A stretch of 64,000 bases of DNA, from NCBI GenBank assembly GCA_963699805.1, contig CAVOVH010000001.1, forward strand, positions 496,001 through 560,000, given 5' to 3'. A model generated the notes under the pieces. It did not search any database and was not told the origin of the DNA. It saw only the letters and a program-made list of their open reading frames with translations. Below, one piece after another: positions 7,848-16,553 of this stretch. A program made the translations under genes and the position numbers. Position 1 is the first letter of the stretch, and every line of letters starts with the position of its first letter. This stretch comes from JAGTVG01 sp963699805. GTDB taxonomy: Bacteria; Bacteroidota; Bacteroidia; Cytophagales; Cyclobacteriaceae.

Positions 7848-9563
7848 ATGAAAAAATTAAAAATTATCATCCCAATTCTGGTTGTCCTCATCCTAAGCAT
7901 CATAGCATGGATTTTCATCAGAAAAGGAAATCCTGAATCAGAAATAAAAATTAGTCAACCTTTTGCAGATGCGCTTTTCCCTCCTGAATTTCCCGCTCCG
8001 GAATTTGAATGGTGGGGCCAGATGCGTGATACTTCTTCCTATGATATAGCTCTTTTTACCAGGAATAAAAAATATGCTATTCATGCTACCACGAATCAGC
8101 CTCATTGGGTGCCGGATGAGACCGCATGGGACAGTATAAAGATGTTATCAGGGTTTGAAAAAATTTACTTTACCGTGAAAAGAACCGGTGATAACAAAAC
8201 TGCCAGTGTAAATTTTAGAATAAGCCGGGATAGTGTAGGGGCTCCGATTTTATACCGTCAAATGCCCATTCCCTTTCTTATTGCTGAAAAACAGCTTGAT
8301 TCAATGAATTTCATGCTTATCAATGTAGGCAGCAAACAAAAGCCACATACGGCTATGAGAGGATTTCCGGTATGCGGCAATTGTCATTCTTTCACAGCCG
8401 ATGGAAATACCATTGGATTGGATCTGGATGCAGGATTAAGAGATAAGGGGGGGTATTTTGTATCAAAGATCAAAGATACCATACTTTTTGACCTCGAGAA
8501 TTACAGGTCGTGGTCCAAACTTGAGAAAAGAAGAACATTTGGACTATTTTCCAAATTGTCTCCTGATGGCCGGTATATTGTGACTACAGTAAAAGACCGA
8601 GTGATCATCAAGAATTTCCCGTTCCCCCCCGTGGAAAATATATCCTATTCCCAGCTTTTTTTCCCTGTAAACGGACATTTGGCTATTTATGACAGGCAGA
8701 CAAAAACATTCAAAGAACTCCCCGGAGCCAATCTTGAAGAATATGTTCAAACCAATGCTGTCTGGACTCCGGATGGTAAAAATATTATTTTTTCAAGGGC
8801 AGAGGCTTTGCCAAGAAGTGAAGATATTTATGAGATAGATGTTAAGGATGAGGAACTTGTTAATCAGTATGTAGAACGGAAGAAGTCTTTAAAGTATGAT
8901 TTATATGTTATCCCTTTTAATAATGGGGAAGGAGGAGTAGCTAAACCCATAGAAGGTGCTTCCAGTAACGGCAAAAGTAATTATTTCCCGGCTGTATCTC
9001 CTGACGGTAAATGGCTTATCTATTGTCAGGCTGAAAATTTCATGCTCCTGATGCCAGACAGCCGTCTTTACATCATTCCGGTCTCAGGTGGAAAGCCAAG
9101 AAGGCTAGCATGCAATTTTAATTCAATGAACTCCTGGCATTCCTGGTCTCCAAACAGCAAATGGATCGTATATGTATCAAAAATTTTCGGTCCCCATACC
9201 GACATGTTTCTTTCACATATCGATCCAAAGGGAAATGCGTCTATTCCTGTTTTGGTGGAGAAGGCCAGGGCACCCTACAGGGTTGTTAACTACCCCGAAT
9301 TTGTTAACCGAAAACCCGGGGATACCTTTGTAATGAATTACGATTTTGTGGAATTGGCCCATATTAACAGAGCGATAAAAAGCGGTGATATAGAAAAAGC
9401 CAAGCAACTTTACCATAAACTCGAAAAACAGCAGTTATTTTTCTTCAAAGAAGATTGTGAAGATATGAGTTATATGCTTAATCTGATGGGATTGCCCGAT
9501 GAAGCAAAAAAATATGACGAGCTCGCAGAACACACTGTCAATTCATCCGTGTTCAACGAATGA
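7848..9563 (+). CDS. Membrane-anchored haem-c / TolB-like beta-propeller protein
   Basis: A 571-residue protein. Residues 6-24 form one hydrophobic segment, probably an uncleaved anchor with the rest in the periplasm. Residues 25-165 form a beta-rich domain. A CGNCH haem-c attachment motif lies at 176-180 (PVCGNCHSFTADG). From about 225 there are PD40/TolB-type propeller blades marked by phrases such as SPDGRYIVT, TPDGKNIIFSR, SPDGKWLIYCQ and SPNSKWIVYVS. A short helical tail (IKSGDIEKAKQLYHKLEKQ) resembles one TPR. The combination suggests a redox-active or sensing surface protein. Haem attachment would need the cell's cytochrome c maturation machinery, which is not in this window. No function is assigned. 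Confidence 0.75.
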   Translation: MKKLKIIIPILVVLILSIIAWIFIRKGNPESEIKISQPFADALFPPEFPAPEFEWWGQMRDTSSYDIALFTRNKKYAIHATTNQPHWVPDETAWDSIKMLSGFEKIYFTVKRTGDNKTASVNFRISRDSVGAPILYRQMPIPFLIAEKQLDSMNFMLINVGSKQKPHTAMRGFPVCGNCHSFTADGNTIGLDLDAGLRDKGGYFVSKIKDTILFDLENYRSWSKLEKRRTFGLFSKLSPDGRYIVTTVKDRVIIKNFPFPPVENISYSQLFFPVNGHLAIYDRQTKTFKELPGANLEEYVQTNAVWTPDGKNIIFSRAEALPRSEDIYEIDVKDEELVNQYVERKKSLKYDLYVIPFNNGEGGVAKPIEGASSNGKSNYFPAVSPDGKWLIYCQAENFMLLMPDSRLYIIPVSGGKPRRLACNFNSMNSWHSWSPNSKWIVYVSKIFGPHTDMFLSHIDPKGNASIPVLVEKARAPYRVVNYPEFVNRKPGDTFVMNYDFVELAHINRAIKSGDIEKAKQLYHKLEKQQLFFFKEDCEDMSYMLNLMGLPDEAKKYDELAEHTVNSSVFNE

Positions 9564-9577
9564 TCATCTTGCACCTT

Positions 9578-9618
9578 GTTGATAAAACAGTTTGTAAGTA
9601 AAGCTTCCTGTTATCAAC
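9578..9618 (+). terminator. Possible hairpin terminator after the haem-c propeller gene
   Basis: An imperfect inverted repeat (GTTGATAAAACAG at 9578-9590, CTGTTATCAAC at 9608-9618, with a two-base bulge) lies 15 bases after the stop codon. Only a weak T-rich tail follows, so termination is uncertain. It could also serve the converging gene. Confidence 0.35.
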
Positions 9619-9667
9619 TCTTTAGTTGGTTACAAATCACCAAATCGTAAATCGCGGATCCTCAGGT

Positions 9668-10795
9668 CTATCTTTTCAGTATTACTTTTTCTCCATTTCT
9701 TGCCCACGATCCCCTGATCCCATCAACCACGATCATATCCTTGAGGCCTTCTTCACCGGGAACGCGCATGGGTTTGTTTTCCCGGATGCAAATGGCCACC
9801 TCATCCATCTGGGCTGCCTGCTGATTGATCTGCGGGAAATTGATCGGTCCCTGGGAACTTTCTCCCCGGATGCCAGAATAGGCTTGAAACGGTTCCAGAC
9901 CGAACCATCCGTTTTCAGCTGTGGCACGAATGTAACCGGAATTGGCAACAAAACTTGTCATCAGGTTGGCGATGGAACCATCCGGAAATTCGAGTTGGAA
10001 GGTAGCGATCTCATCAACCTCATTAAAAACTTCGGGCCGGGTCTTGAATTGCTGAGACGTAACTGCAACAGGTTCCAGCCCGGTGATATACCTGGCGGCA
10101 TTTAATGGATATACGCCCATATCCATCAAGGCCCCGCCTCCCATGGACGCCAGCATCCGCCAGTTATCGTAAAGTGATTCCCGCATGGTGAAACCGGCGC
10201 TCCCTGTAACCTGTAAAACATTACCAAATACTTTTTTATGACCCATCCGGATGATTTCCTGTGTGTTGGGTTCAAAATGCATCCGGTATCCGATCGAAAG
10301 TCTTACCTTATTTTTGTTACATGCATCGATCATATCCCTGCATTCCTGAGCGTTTAGAGCCATTGGTTTTTCACATATGACATGCTTGCCAGCTTCAGCA
10401 GCCCTTATCGTATATTCCTTATGCATGGAATTCGGAAGGACGATGTATACAATATCGATATCATCGTTGTTCCTGATATCATCATAATTCTCATAATGGT
10501 AGATATTTTTGGATGGGATGCCGTATTTATCTGCCCATATTTTTTCTTTTTCAGGGGAACCGGTAACAATTCCCGCCAAATAGGTTTCGGTAGTTTCAAG
10601 TAAGGCGGGGCCGAGTAAATCGGTGCTGTAATAACCGAGACCAACCAGCGCTATCCCCATTTTCTTTTTTGATTTGTCAGATTGATTCAAACAGGCGGCA
10701 GAACCGGTAGTAAGTGCAATTCCGAGTGCACCCAGGGAAGCATTTTTAATAAAATTTCTTCTGCTTTTAATTAAGATAGGATTATTCTTCATCAT
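9668..10795 (-). CDS. Tat-type Gfo/Idh/MocA oxidoreductase, glucose-fructose-oxidoreductase-like
   Basis: About 375 residues from the tandem ATGs at 10790-10795. An open frame extends further upstream to 10912, but those 39 codons look like leader DNA and the chosen start directly precedes a Tat leader (KSRRNFIKNASLG, then a hydrophobic stretch ending GSAAC, possibly a lipoprotein site). The Rossmann loop reads ALVGLGYYST, the border IVLPNSMH, and the EKP motif is in VICEKPMALN. C-terminal residues MGVYPLNAARYITG resemble glucose-fructose oxidoreductases, which keep NADP permanently bound and act in the periplasm. The real substrate is unknown. It is divergent from another Gfo/Idh/MocA gene with about 140 bases between starts. 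Confidence 0.87.
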   Translation of the reverse strand: MMKNNPILIKSRRNFIKNASLGALGIALTTGSAACLNQSDKSKKKMGIALVGLGYYSTDLLGPALLETTETYLAGIVTGSPEKEKIWADKYGIPSKNIYHYENYDDIRNNDDIDIVYIVLPNSMHKEYTIRAAEAGKHVICEKPMALNAQECRDMIDACNKNKVRLSIGYRMHFEPNTQEIIRMGHKKVFGNVLQVTGSAGFTMRESLYDNWRMLASMGGGALMDMGVYPLNAARYITGLEPVAVTSQQFKTRPEVFNEVDEIATFQLEFPDGSIANLMTSFVANSGYIRATAENGWFGLEPFQAYSGIRGESSQGPINFPQINQQAAQMDEVAICIRENKPMRVPGEEGLKDMIVVDGIRGSWARNGEKVILKR

Positions 10796-10932
10796 CAATT
10801 TTAGATTCTTTTCCTTAAAATAGAAAAAATATCGCGTCTGAAACAACATCCCATAAATATTTGGTTGATATTTATTCCAAGAATGCGCAAGTTTATAATT
10901 GAAATATAACAATCTTACAAAGAATTTTTTTT

Positions 10933-12237
10933 ATGATAAAAAAGAGTAAAACCCAGGTTTCCAGGAGAGATTTTATAAAAACATCTTCTGGACTGGCTGT
11001 AATTGCCCTCGTTCCCAGGTATGTATTGGGTGGACCGGGATATACAGCTCCCAGTGATCAGGTCACGATCGGATTTATTGGAAACGGAAAGCAGAGTCAT
11101 GGATTGGCCCAGTCTTTTCTGCCATTGGATGGTATAAAGATCATTGCCAATGCCGATGTTGATCAACAGAAAAAGGAGGCCTTTGCAAAATCAGTCAATG
11201 ACCAGTATGCACGAAAAACCGGGAAAACAGAATATAATGGAATGGAATCTTATGGTGATTATAATAAGTTGATCAACCGGAAAGATATCGATGCCGTTGT
11301 GGTGGCCACTCCTGATCACTGGCATGCAAAAATATGTATCGATGCAATGAAAGCCGGGAAAGATATTTACTGTGAAAAGCCCATGGCTCATACTGTTTAT
11401 GAAGGCAGGAAGATGGTGGAAGCAGCCCGGAAATATGGCCGGGTATTTCAGACAGGAAGTATGCAACGCTCATGGAAAGATTTCAGAAGAGCCTGTGAAT
11501 TAGTAAGAAATGGTTTTATCGGTGATATAAAGACCATCAAAGTCAATGTGGGAGATCCGGCAGTTCCCTGTGACCTGCCTGCTGAAGATCAACCGGCCTA
11601 TCTGGATTGGAACACGTGGCTGGGCCCGGCCCAGATGCGGCCCTATAATTCTATATTATCTCCTCCAATTACTTTTGATGGCTGGCCAAATTGGAGAAAA
11701 TACTGGGAATATGGAGGAGGAGGGGTGACGGACTGGGGGGCCCATATGTTTGACATAGCCCAGTGGGGATTGGGTATGGATAATTCGGGACCGGTTGAAT
11801 TAATCCCTCCCACAGATCCAGGGGCGTTAAGAGGACTCAAGTACATTTATGCCAATGGAGTAGAGATGTTTCATGAAGATTTTGGTAGGGGATACGCTGT
11901 TGAATTTTTTGGTTCGAAAGGTACGGTCCGTGTTTCCCGGGAATTCCTGGAAGCAGATCCTGCCAATATTCTCACGGCTGAGATTCCTTCTAATGGCATC
12001 CATCTATATCATAGTGATAACCATTATCAGAACTGGATCGATTGTATTCATTCGCGTGAGAAACCGGTATGTGATGTTGAGATAGGACATCGGACGGCTA
12101 CGGTATGCAATATCGGGAACATTGCCTATAAGATCAGAAAACCATTAAAATGGGATCCTGTCGGAGAAAGATTTATGAATAATTCTGAAGCTGATCAATG
12201 GTTAACTAAAAATTACAGAAATCCTTTTAAGGTATAA
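10933..12237 (+). CDS. Tat-exported Gfo/Idh/MocA family oxidoreductase
   Basis: A 434-residue protein with a Tat leader (SRRDFIKTSSGL near residues 10-21). The Rossmann domain starts VTIGFIGNGKQSHG and the border sequence is VATPDHWHAKI. The EKP motif is in IYCEKPMAHT. The central GGGGVTDWGAHMFDIAQWG holds the Asp/His pair expected in the active site. The subgroup is the long, exported one common in Bacteroidota. It probably oxidises or reduces a sugar derivative in the periplasm; the substrate is not known. It pairs back to back with a different family member, suggesting shared regulation from the short divergent spacer. Confidence 0.9.
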   Translation: MIKKSKTQVSRRDFIKTSSGLAVIALVPRYVLGGPGYTAPSDQVTIGFIGNGKQSHGLAQSFLPLDGIKIIANADVDQQKKEAFAKSVNDQYARKTGKTEYNGMESYGDYNKLINRKDIDAVVVATPDHWHAKICIDAMKAGKDIYCEKPMAHTVYEGRKMVEAARKYGRVFQTGSMQRSWKDFRRACELVRNGFIGDIKTIKVNVGDPAVPCDLPAEDQPAYLDWNTWLGPAQMRPYNSILSPPITFDGWPNWRKYWEYGGGGVTDWGAHMFDIAQWGLGMDNSGPVELIPPTDPGALRGLKYIYANGVEMFHEDFGRGYAVEFFGSKGTVRVSREFLEADPANILTAEIPSNGIHLYHSDNHYQNWIDCIHSREKPVCDVEIGHRTATVCNIGNIAYKIRKPLKWDPVGERFMNNSEADQWLTKNYRNPFKV

Positions 12238-12592
12238 TGGAATTTGAAAGGTGAATTGTACTCAGCTTTTTACAGCCGGTCATCATTGATCAAACCATTC
12301 AAACAACCCATTCCCAGCAGGTTGATCTTTGCTGATTACAGGGATCCTTAATTTGTGATATATAGAAAGGAGAGATAACTTCTATATTTCACGGAACAGA
12401 TATGATAAAATTCCTATCTAGCGTGGAATAAAGAAAATTTTTTAGTAGATTATCCATGTAATTAAATCATCAGGGCCCTCAGGAAAAAGGGCCTTTTTAT
12501 TCATGACTGTTCGTTTTCGACGGTTGTATTTTGCATTTCAAATATGAAATGTTATTTGCTGATTGATATGGATCACTTAAAATTTTAAATCA
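12238..12592. other. Intergenic stretch with two hairpins
   Basis: No gene seen. It holds an imperfect inverted repeat at about 12355-12395 (GTGATATATAGAAAG facing CTTCTATATTTCAC), of unknown role, and the terminator listed at 12474. The last 90 bases are AT-rich and probably carry the promoter of the YbaK-type gene. Confidence 0.5.
12474..12499 (+). terminator. Intrinsic terminator
   Basis: Stem GGCCCT (12474-12479) with AGGGCC (12488-12493), an eight-base loop, then a TTTTT run on the plus strand. It is about 240 bases after the preceding stop codon, so the transcript would have a long 3' tail. Confidence 0.6.
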
Positions 12593-13057
12593 ATGGCATG
12601 TAAAAAACTCATACAATATCTTGATGAAAATAATGTGAAGTATATTACTATTACGCATTCTCAGGCTTTTACTGCACAACAGGTAGCTGCATCTGCCCAT
12701 ATTAAAGGCAAGGATATGGCAAAGACTGTAATCATTAAGATCAGTGGCAAAATGGCCATGGCCGTTTTACCCGCCAATTATCATGTTGATTTCCAGTTAA
12801 TAAAGGAAATCACAGGAAATGAAAATGTCGTGTTGGCCCATGAATCCGAATTCAGGGATCTTTTTGACGATTGTGAGACGGGAGCCATGCCACCCTTTGG
12901 CCATTTATATGGTATGGATGTTTTTGTAGCACAGAGTTTGACGGAAGATGAAGAGATAGCCTTCAATGCCGGGAATCATTCCGAATTGATCAAAATGAGT
13001 TATTCAGACTTTGAGAGGCTGGTAAAACCCAAAGTCCTGAAATTTTCTGTTCAGTAA
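12593..13057 (+). CDS. YbaK/EbsC-type aminoacyl-tRNA deacylase
   Basis: A 154-residue single-domain protein of the YbaK/prolyl-tRNA-synthetase editing family. Family landmarks are the conserved lysine in GKDMAKTVIIK, VLPANYHVDF, the region SEFRDLFDDCETGAMPPFGH, and FNAGNHSELIKMSYSDF near the end. The GAMPPFG turn matches the glycine-rich loop that shapes the editing pocket. Free-standing members hydrolyse mischarged tRNAs such as Cys-tRNA(Pro) or Ala-tRNA(Pro) in the cytosol. Which mischarged tRNA it handles cannot be told. It is a single transcription unit ended by a hairpin terminator. Confidence 0.85.
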   Translation: MACKKLIQYLDENNVKYITITHSQAFTAQQVAASAHIKGKDMAKTVIIKISGKMAMAVLPANYHVDFQLIKEITGNENVVLAHESEFRDLFDDCETGAMPPFGHLYGMDVFVAQSLTEDEEIAFNAGNHSELIKMSYSDFERLVKPKVLKFSVQ

Positions 13058-13079
13058 CTTTATGTATTCATTAAGTTTG

Positions 13080-13115
13080 AAGGGTGCTGTGGATCGGGTC
13101 TATGGCACCCTTTTT
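13080..13115 (+). terminator. Intrinsic terminator of the deacylase gene
   Basis: Eight-base perfect stem AAGGGTGC (13080-13087) with GCACCCTT (13105-13112), followed by T residues. It lies inside an upstream extension of the next open frame, which argues that the next gene really starts downstream of it. Confidence 0.8.
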
Positions 13116-13137
13116 ATCTTTTTTTAAACCGGATGAT

Positions 13138-15117
13138 ATGACTATCCGAAAGATAACCTTTCATTTATTTACGATATTAATCGTGACCAATCTCTGGTCG
13201 TGTGAAAAAAAAGTTCAAACCATACCTGCCTATCAGATTCAACCGGTGCCGGGGAATCAGGTAACTTTAAAGGATGTTCTCTGGAGTTCCAGGCTTGAGA
13301 TCAATCGAAAAGTAACGATTCCTTTTGGTTTTCATATGTGTGAAAGGACAGGCCGTATTGATAATTTCAGAATTGCCGGAGGATTAAAAGAAGGTACTTT
13401 TTCTTCAACTTTTCCTTTTGATGATTCGGATGTTTATAAAATTATTGAAGGAGCCTCCTACGTACTGGGCCAGGAATATGACCCCTCACTGGATCAGTAT
13501 CTTGACAGTTTGATCGAATATATTGCCCTGGCTCAAACGGATGATGGATACCTTCAGACCTGGCGGATCATAGATCCTGATAAACCCGGTGATGATTGGT
13601 GGGGTAATGCAGAAAGGTGGTCCGCCATCCGACATGGTCATGAGCTTTACAATGTGGGACATTTATATGAAGCTGCCGTTGCGCATTTTCAGGCCACAGG
13701 TAAAAAAACGCTCCTGGAGGTGGCACTTAAAAATGCGGATCTTGTAGCCACTGTTTTTGGTCCGGGGAAAAAAATTGCGGTTCCCGGGCATGAAGAAATT
13801 GAAATCGGACTCGTTAAACTTTACCAGGTTACTGGCATTTGGAAATATCTGGATCTGGCTAGATTTTTTATTGATCAGCGAGGTGTGGACAAACGCCGTG
13901 AATTGCTGGGAGAATATCACCAGGACCATATGCCGGTCAGGGAACAAAGAACGGCAGTAGGTCATGCAGTTAGAGCCGGCTACCTTTACTCGGCAATGGC
14001 CGACATGGCTGCCTATACTGGTGATCCATCCTATATTCCAGCCCTGGATAGCATCTGGAAGGATATGGTCTACCGGAAAATATATATCACGGGAGGGATA
14101 GGTGCTTCACGTAGTGGAGAAGCCTTTGGTAATCCCTATGAACTTCCCAATTCCACTGCCTATGCCGAGACCTGTGCTTCGATAGCCAATGTGCTTTGGA
14201 ATCACCGTATGTTTTTACTGAAAGGAGAGGGGAAATATTATGATATTCTGGAAAGGACTTTATATAATGGCCTTTTATCGGGTGTATCACAATCGGGAGA
14301 CCGGTTTTTTTATCCGAATCCTTTATCTTCTGACGGGCATACGGCCTTTAATTATGGTTCAGCTACGCGGCAGGAATGGTTCCCCTGTGCCTGTTGTCCG
14401 TCGAATATTTCAAGATTCATACCCGAAATTCCCGGATATATTTATGCTTTTAAAACGGATACGATCTTTGTCAATCTGTATATTGCCAATACAGCGGATA
14501 TCCTTTTTGGAAATATGCATCTTGGCATGGAACTTAAGACCGATTATCCCTGGGAAGGCAAGATATTGCTGAAACTTGATCCCGGAAAGTCTAAAAAATT
14601 TGTTCTTGCGCTTCGTATCCCCGGATGGTCGGTTAATGAGCTGATCCCGGGAGATCTCTATACCATTCAAAACCCTTCCAGCGAGGTGCCGGCACTCTCA
14701 ATAAACAAGTCAAAGATACCAATTGAAATTAAGAATGGATTTGTTTACCTCAACAGATCATGGGAACCATCTGATCAGATTGATCTCACTTTACCCATGG
14801 AAATCTTAAAAGTTAAATCCCATCCCAATGTGGAAACCAATGCCGGTAGAATTGCGCTGCAGAGAGGCCCCTTGGTATATTGTTGGGAAGAAGTGGATAA
14901 TGGGAAAAATTTGGATCGCATCCTTGTGATGAAGGATAGCCGGTTAAAATTAGCAAATAATGGAGATTTTGGAGAAATCAAGGCCATCCAACTCTTTTCT
15001 AAAGACACCACATTCCAGGCAATTCCTTATTTCCTGTGGTCCAATCGAGGTGCCAATGAAATGGCTGTTTGGATCCCAGATGGAACATTCAATTCATTTA
15101 CCGGAACAGATCGATGA
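13138..15117 (+). CDS. GH127-type beta-L-arabinofuranosidase lipoprotein
   Basis: About 659 residues from the ATG at 13138. An upstream ATG at 13084 is in frame but sits inside the preceding terminator. The chosen start gives a lipoprotein leader (MTIRKITFHLFTILIVTNLW, then S and lipobox Cys22). The mature protein is a GH127 (DUF1680) alpha/alpha-barrel enzyme. FGNPYELPNSTAYAETCASI supplies the acid/base Glu and a zinc-ligand Cys (Glu344, Cys346). EWFPCACCPSN (from residue 413) supplies the Cys cluster (417-420) that contains the nucleophile and further ligands. These enzymes release L-arabinose from beta-linked arabinofuranosides of plant glycoproteins or pectins. Its stop overlaps the converging permease gene by 20 bases. 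Confidence 0.9.
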   Translation: MTIRKITFHLFTILIVTNLWSCEKKVQTIPAYQIQPVPGNQVTLKDVLWSSRLEINRKVTIPFGFHMCERTGRIDNFRIAGGLKEGTFSSTFPFDDSDVYKIIEGASYVLGQEYDPSLDQYLDSLIEYIALAQTDDGYLQTWRIIDPDKPGDDWWGNAERWSAIRHGHELYNVGHLYEAAVAHFQATGKKTLLEVALKNADLVATVFGPGKKIAVPGHEEIEIGLVKLYQVTGIWKYLDLARFFIDQRGVDKRRELLGEYHQDHMPVREQRTAVGHAVRAGYLYSAMADMAAYTGDPSYIPALDSIWKDMVYRKIYITGGIGASRSGEAFGNPYELPNSTAYAETCASIANVLWNHRMFLLKGEGKYYDILERTLYNGLLSGVSQSGDRFFYPNPLSSDGHTAFNYGSATRQEWFPCACCPSNISRFIPEIPGYIYAFKTDTIFVNLYIANTADILFGNMHLGMELKTDYPWEGKILLKLDPGKSKKFVLALRIPGWSVNELIPGDLYTIQNPSSEVPALSINKSKIPIEIKNGFVYLNRSWEPSDQIDLTLPMEILKVKSHPNVETNAGRIALQRGPLVYCWEEVDNGKNLDRILVMKDSRLKLANNGDFGEIKAIQLFSKDTTFQAIPYFLWSNRGANEMAVWIPDGTFNSFTGTDR

Positions 15118-16396
15118 TCAGATTTATGGCTGAAAGCAGTGCGATAATCCAGAGAATAAAGGATATTTTCCCAATCTGTCCTGCCAGGATTTTCAGGATT
15201 ACATAACTTATGAAACCAAATGCCAGACCGGTGCTTATGCTGCTGGTAAATGGCATAAGCAGAATGGTTAAAAATGCAGGTACCCCTTCTGAAAGAACTG
15301 TAAAATTGATATGGATGATGTTTTTAAACATATAAAATCCGACGATGATAAGGGCTGGAGCGGTGGCATAAGCCGGGACAATGACAATCATAGGAGCAAT
15401 AAACAATGCCAAAAGGAATAATATTGCAGTGACGACACTTGCCAGACCGGTGCGGGCACCTGCAGCAATACCTGAAGCCGACTCCACGTAGGCAGTAACT
15501 GTGGAAGTACCCAAGAGGGATCCTATCATTGTAGCCAGTGCATCAGAAGAAAGGATCTTGTTTAATTTTGTAATTTTGCCATTTTTATCAATCATATCCG
15601 CTTCATAAGCACAACCAATGATAGTCCCGAGTGAATCAAAAAGATCCACATATAAAAAGGAAAAGATCACGCCAACCAGGCTCAGGCTCGCCGCTTTAAT
15701 AATATCGAGCTGAAAAGCAATGGGCTTGATGGATGGCGGAGCCGAAAAATAGGATTCGGGAGGTTGGATATTTCCCAACAGGACCGAGGCAATTACAATG
15801 AATAAAATCCCCAGCAGAATGCTTCCTTTTATATTTCGTGATTCAAGGAATATGATCAGGAGCAATCCGGCGATACTGATAATCACATTTTCCGATAAGA
15901 TACCCATTTGTAAAAATGTATTATCCCCCTTTGTGATGAGACCCATATTCTGAAAACCAATAAATGCAATCAATAACCCGATTCCAGCCGGGACCGCCAG
16001 TTTCAAAGATTCTGGAATGGCATGGGCCAATTTTTCCCTGAATCCCAGAAAAGTCAACATCATAAAAAGAATACCCGATATAAAAACAACGCCCAGTGCA
16101 GTAGGCCAGGGAATGCCCATTCCCAATACCAGGGAATAAGTAAAAAAGCTATTTAACCCAAGTCCGGGTGCCATGGCGAGAGGAACGTTTGCCCAGAGAG
16201 CTACTATAAAAGTTCCGGCAAAGGAAGCAAGGCACGTGACCGTTATCAGGGCCTGTTTATCCATGCCGGTTTCAGCAAGCATATTCGGATGTAAAAAAAT
16301 AATGTAGGCCATGGTAAGAAAGGTAGTGACCCCTCCGATGATCTCTTTTCTTATAGAGGTCTTTCTTTCTTTCAGTTGAAAAAAATTCGTTCGCAT
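15098..16396 (-). CDS. NCS2 family purine (AzgA-type) permease
   Basis: A 432-residue inner-membrane protein with about 12-14 hydrophobic segments. The N-terminal EIIGGVTTFLTMAYIIFLHP and the later ANVPLAMAPGLGLNSFFTY are hallmark phrases of AzgA-type adenine/guanine/hypoxanthine:proton symporters. The half-helix containing GTSTVTAYVESASGIAAG also fits. The substrate is therefore most likely a purine base, though xanthine or uracil transport cannot be excluded from sequence alone. It converges on, and overlaps by 20 bases, the GH127 gene, with no shared terminator visible. Purine uptake appears unrelated to the sugar genes around it. Confidence 0.92.
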   Translation of the reverse strand: MRTNFFQLKERKTSIRKEIIGGVTTFLTMAYIIFLHPNMLAETGMDKQALITVTCLASFAGTFIVALWANVPLAMAPGLGLNSFFTYSLVLGMGIPWPTALGVVFISGILFMMLTFLGFREKLAHAIPESLKLAVPAGIGLLIAFIGFQNMGLITKGDNTFLQMGILSENVIISIAGLLLIIFLESRNIKGSILLGILFIVIASVLLGNIQPPESYFSAPPSIKPIAFQLDIIKAASLSLVGVIFSFLYVDLFDSLGTIIGCAYEADMIDKNGKITKLNKILSSDALATMIGSLLGTSTVTAYVESASGIAAGARTGLASVVTAILFLLALFIAPMIVIVPAYATAPALIIVGFYMFKNIIHINFTVLSEGVPAFLTILLMPFTSSISTGLAFGFISYVILKILAGQIGKISFILWIIALLSAINLIIDLFR

Positions 16397-16553
16397 ATAT
16401 GCTGGAAAATATAACGGACTTTTGAAATTAGAAATAATTTATTAAATATTTCTGAATGCCAGGAATAGATTCTAAATCAATGGTCATGAAACGTCAAAAT
16501 GTATATCTTTATGACCACAATTGATGCTTTCACAAACAGTTAGTTTTCCTTTT

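Noticed and set aside
10382..10644. Overlapping open frames on both strands within the glucose-fructose-oxidoreductase-like gene
   Set aside because: They are shadows of that gene in other frames.
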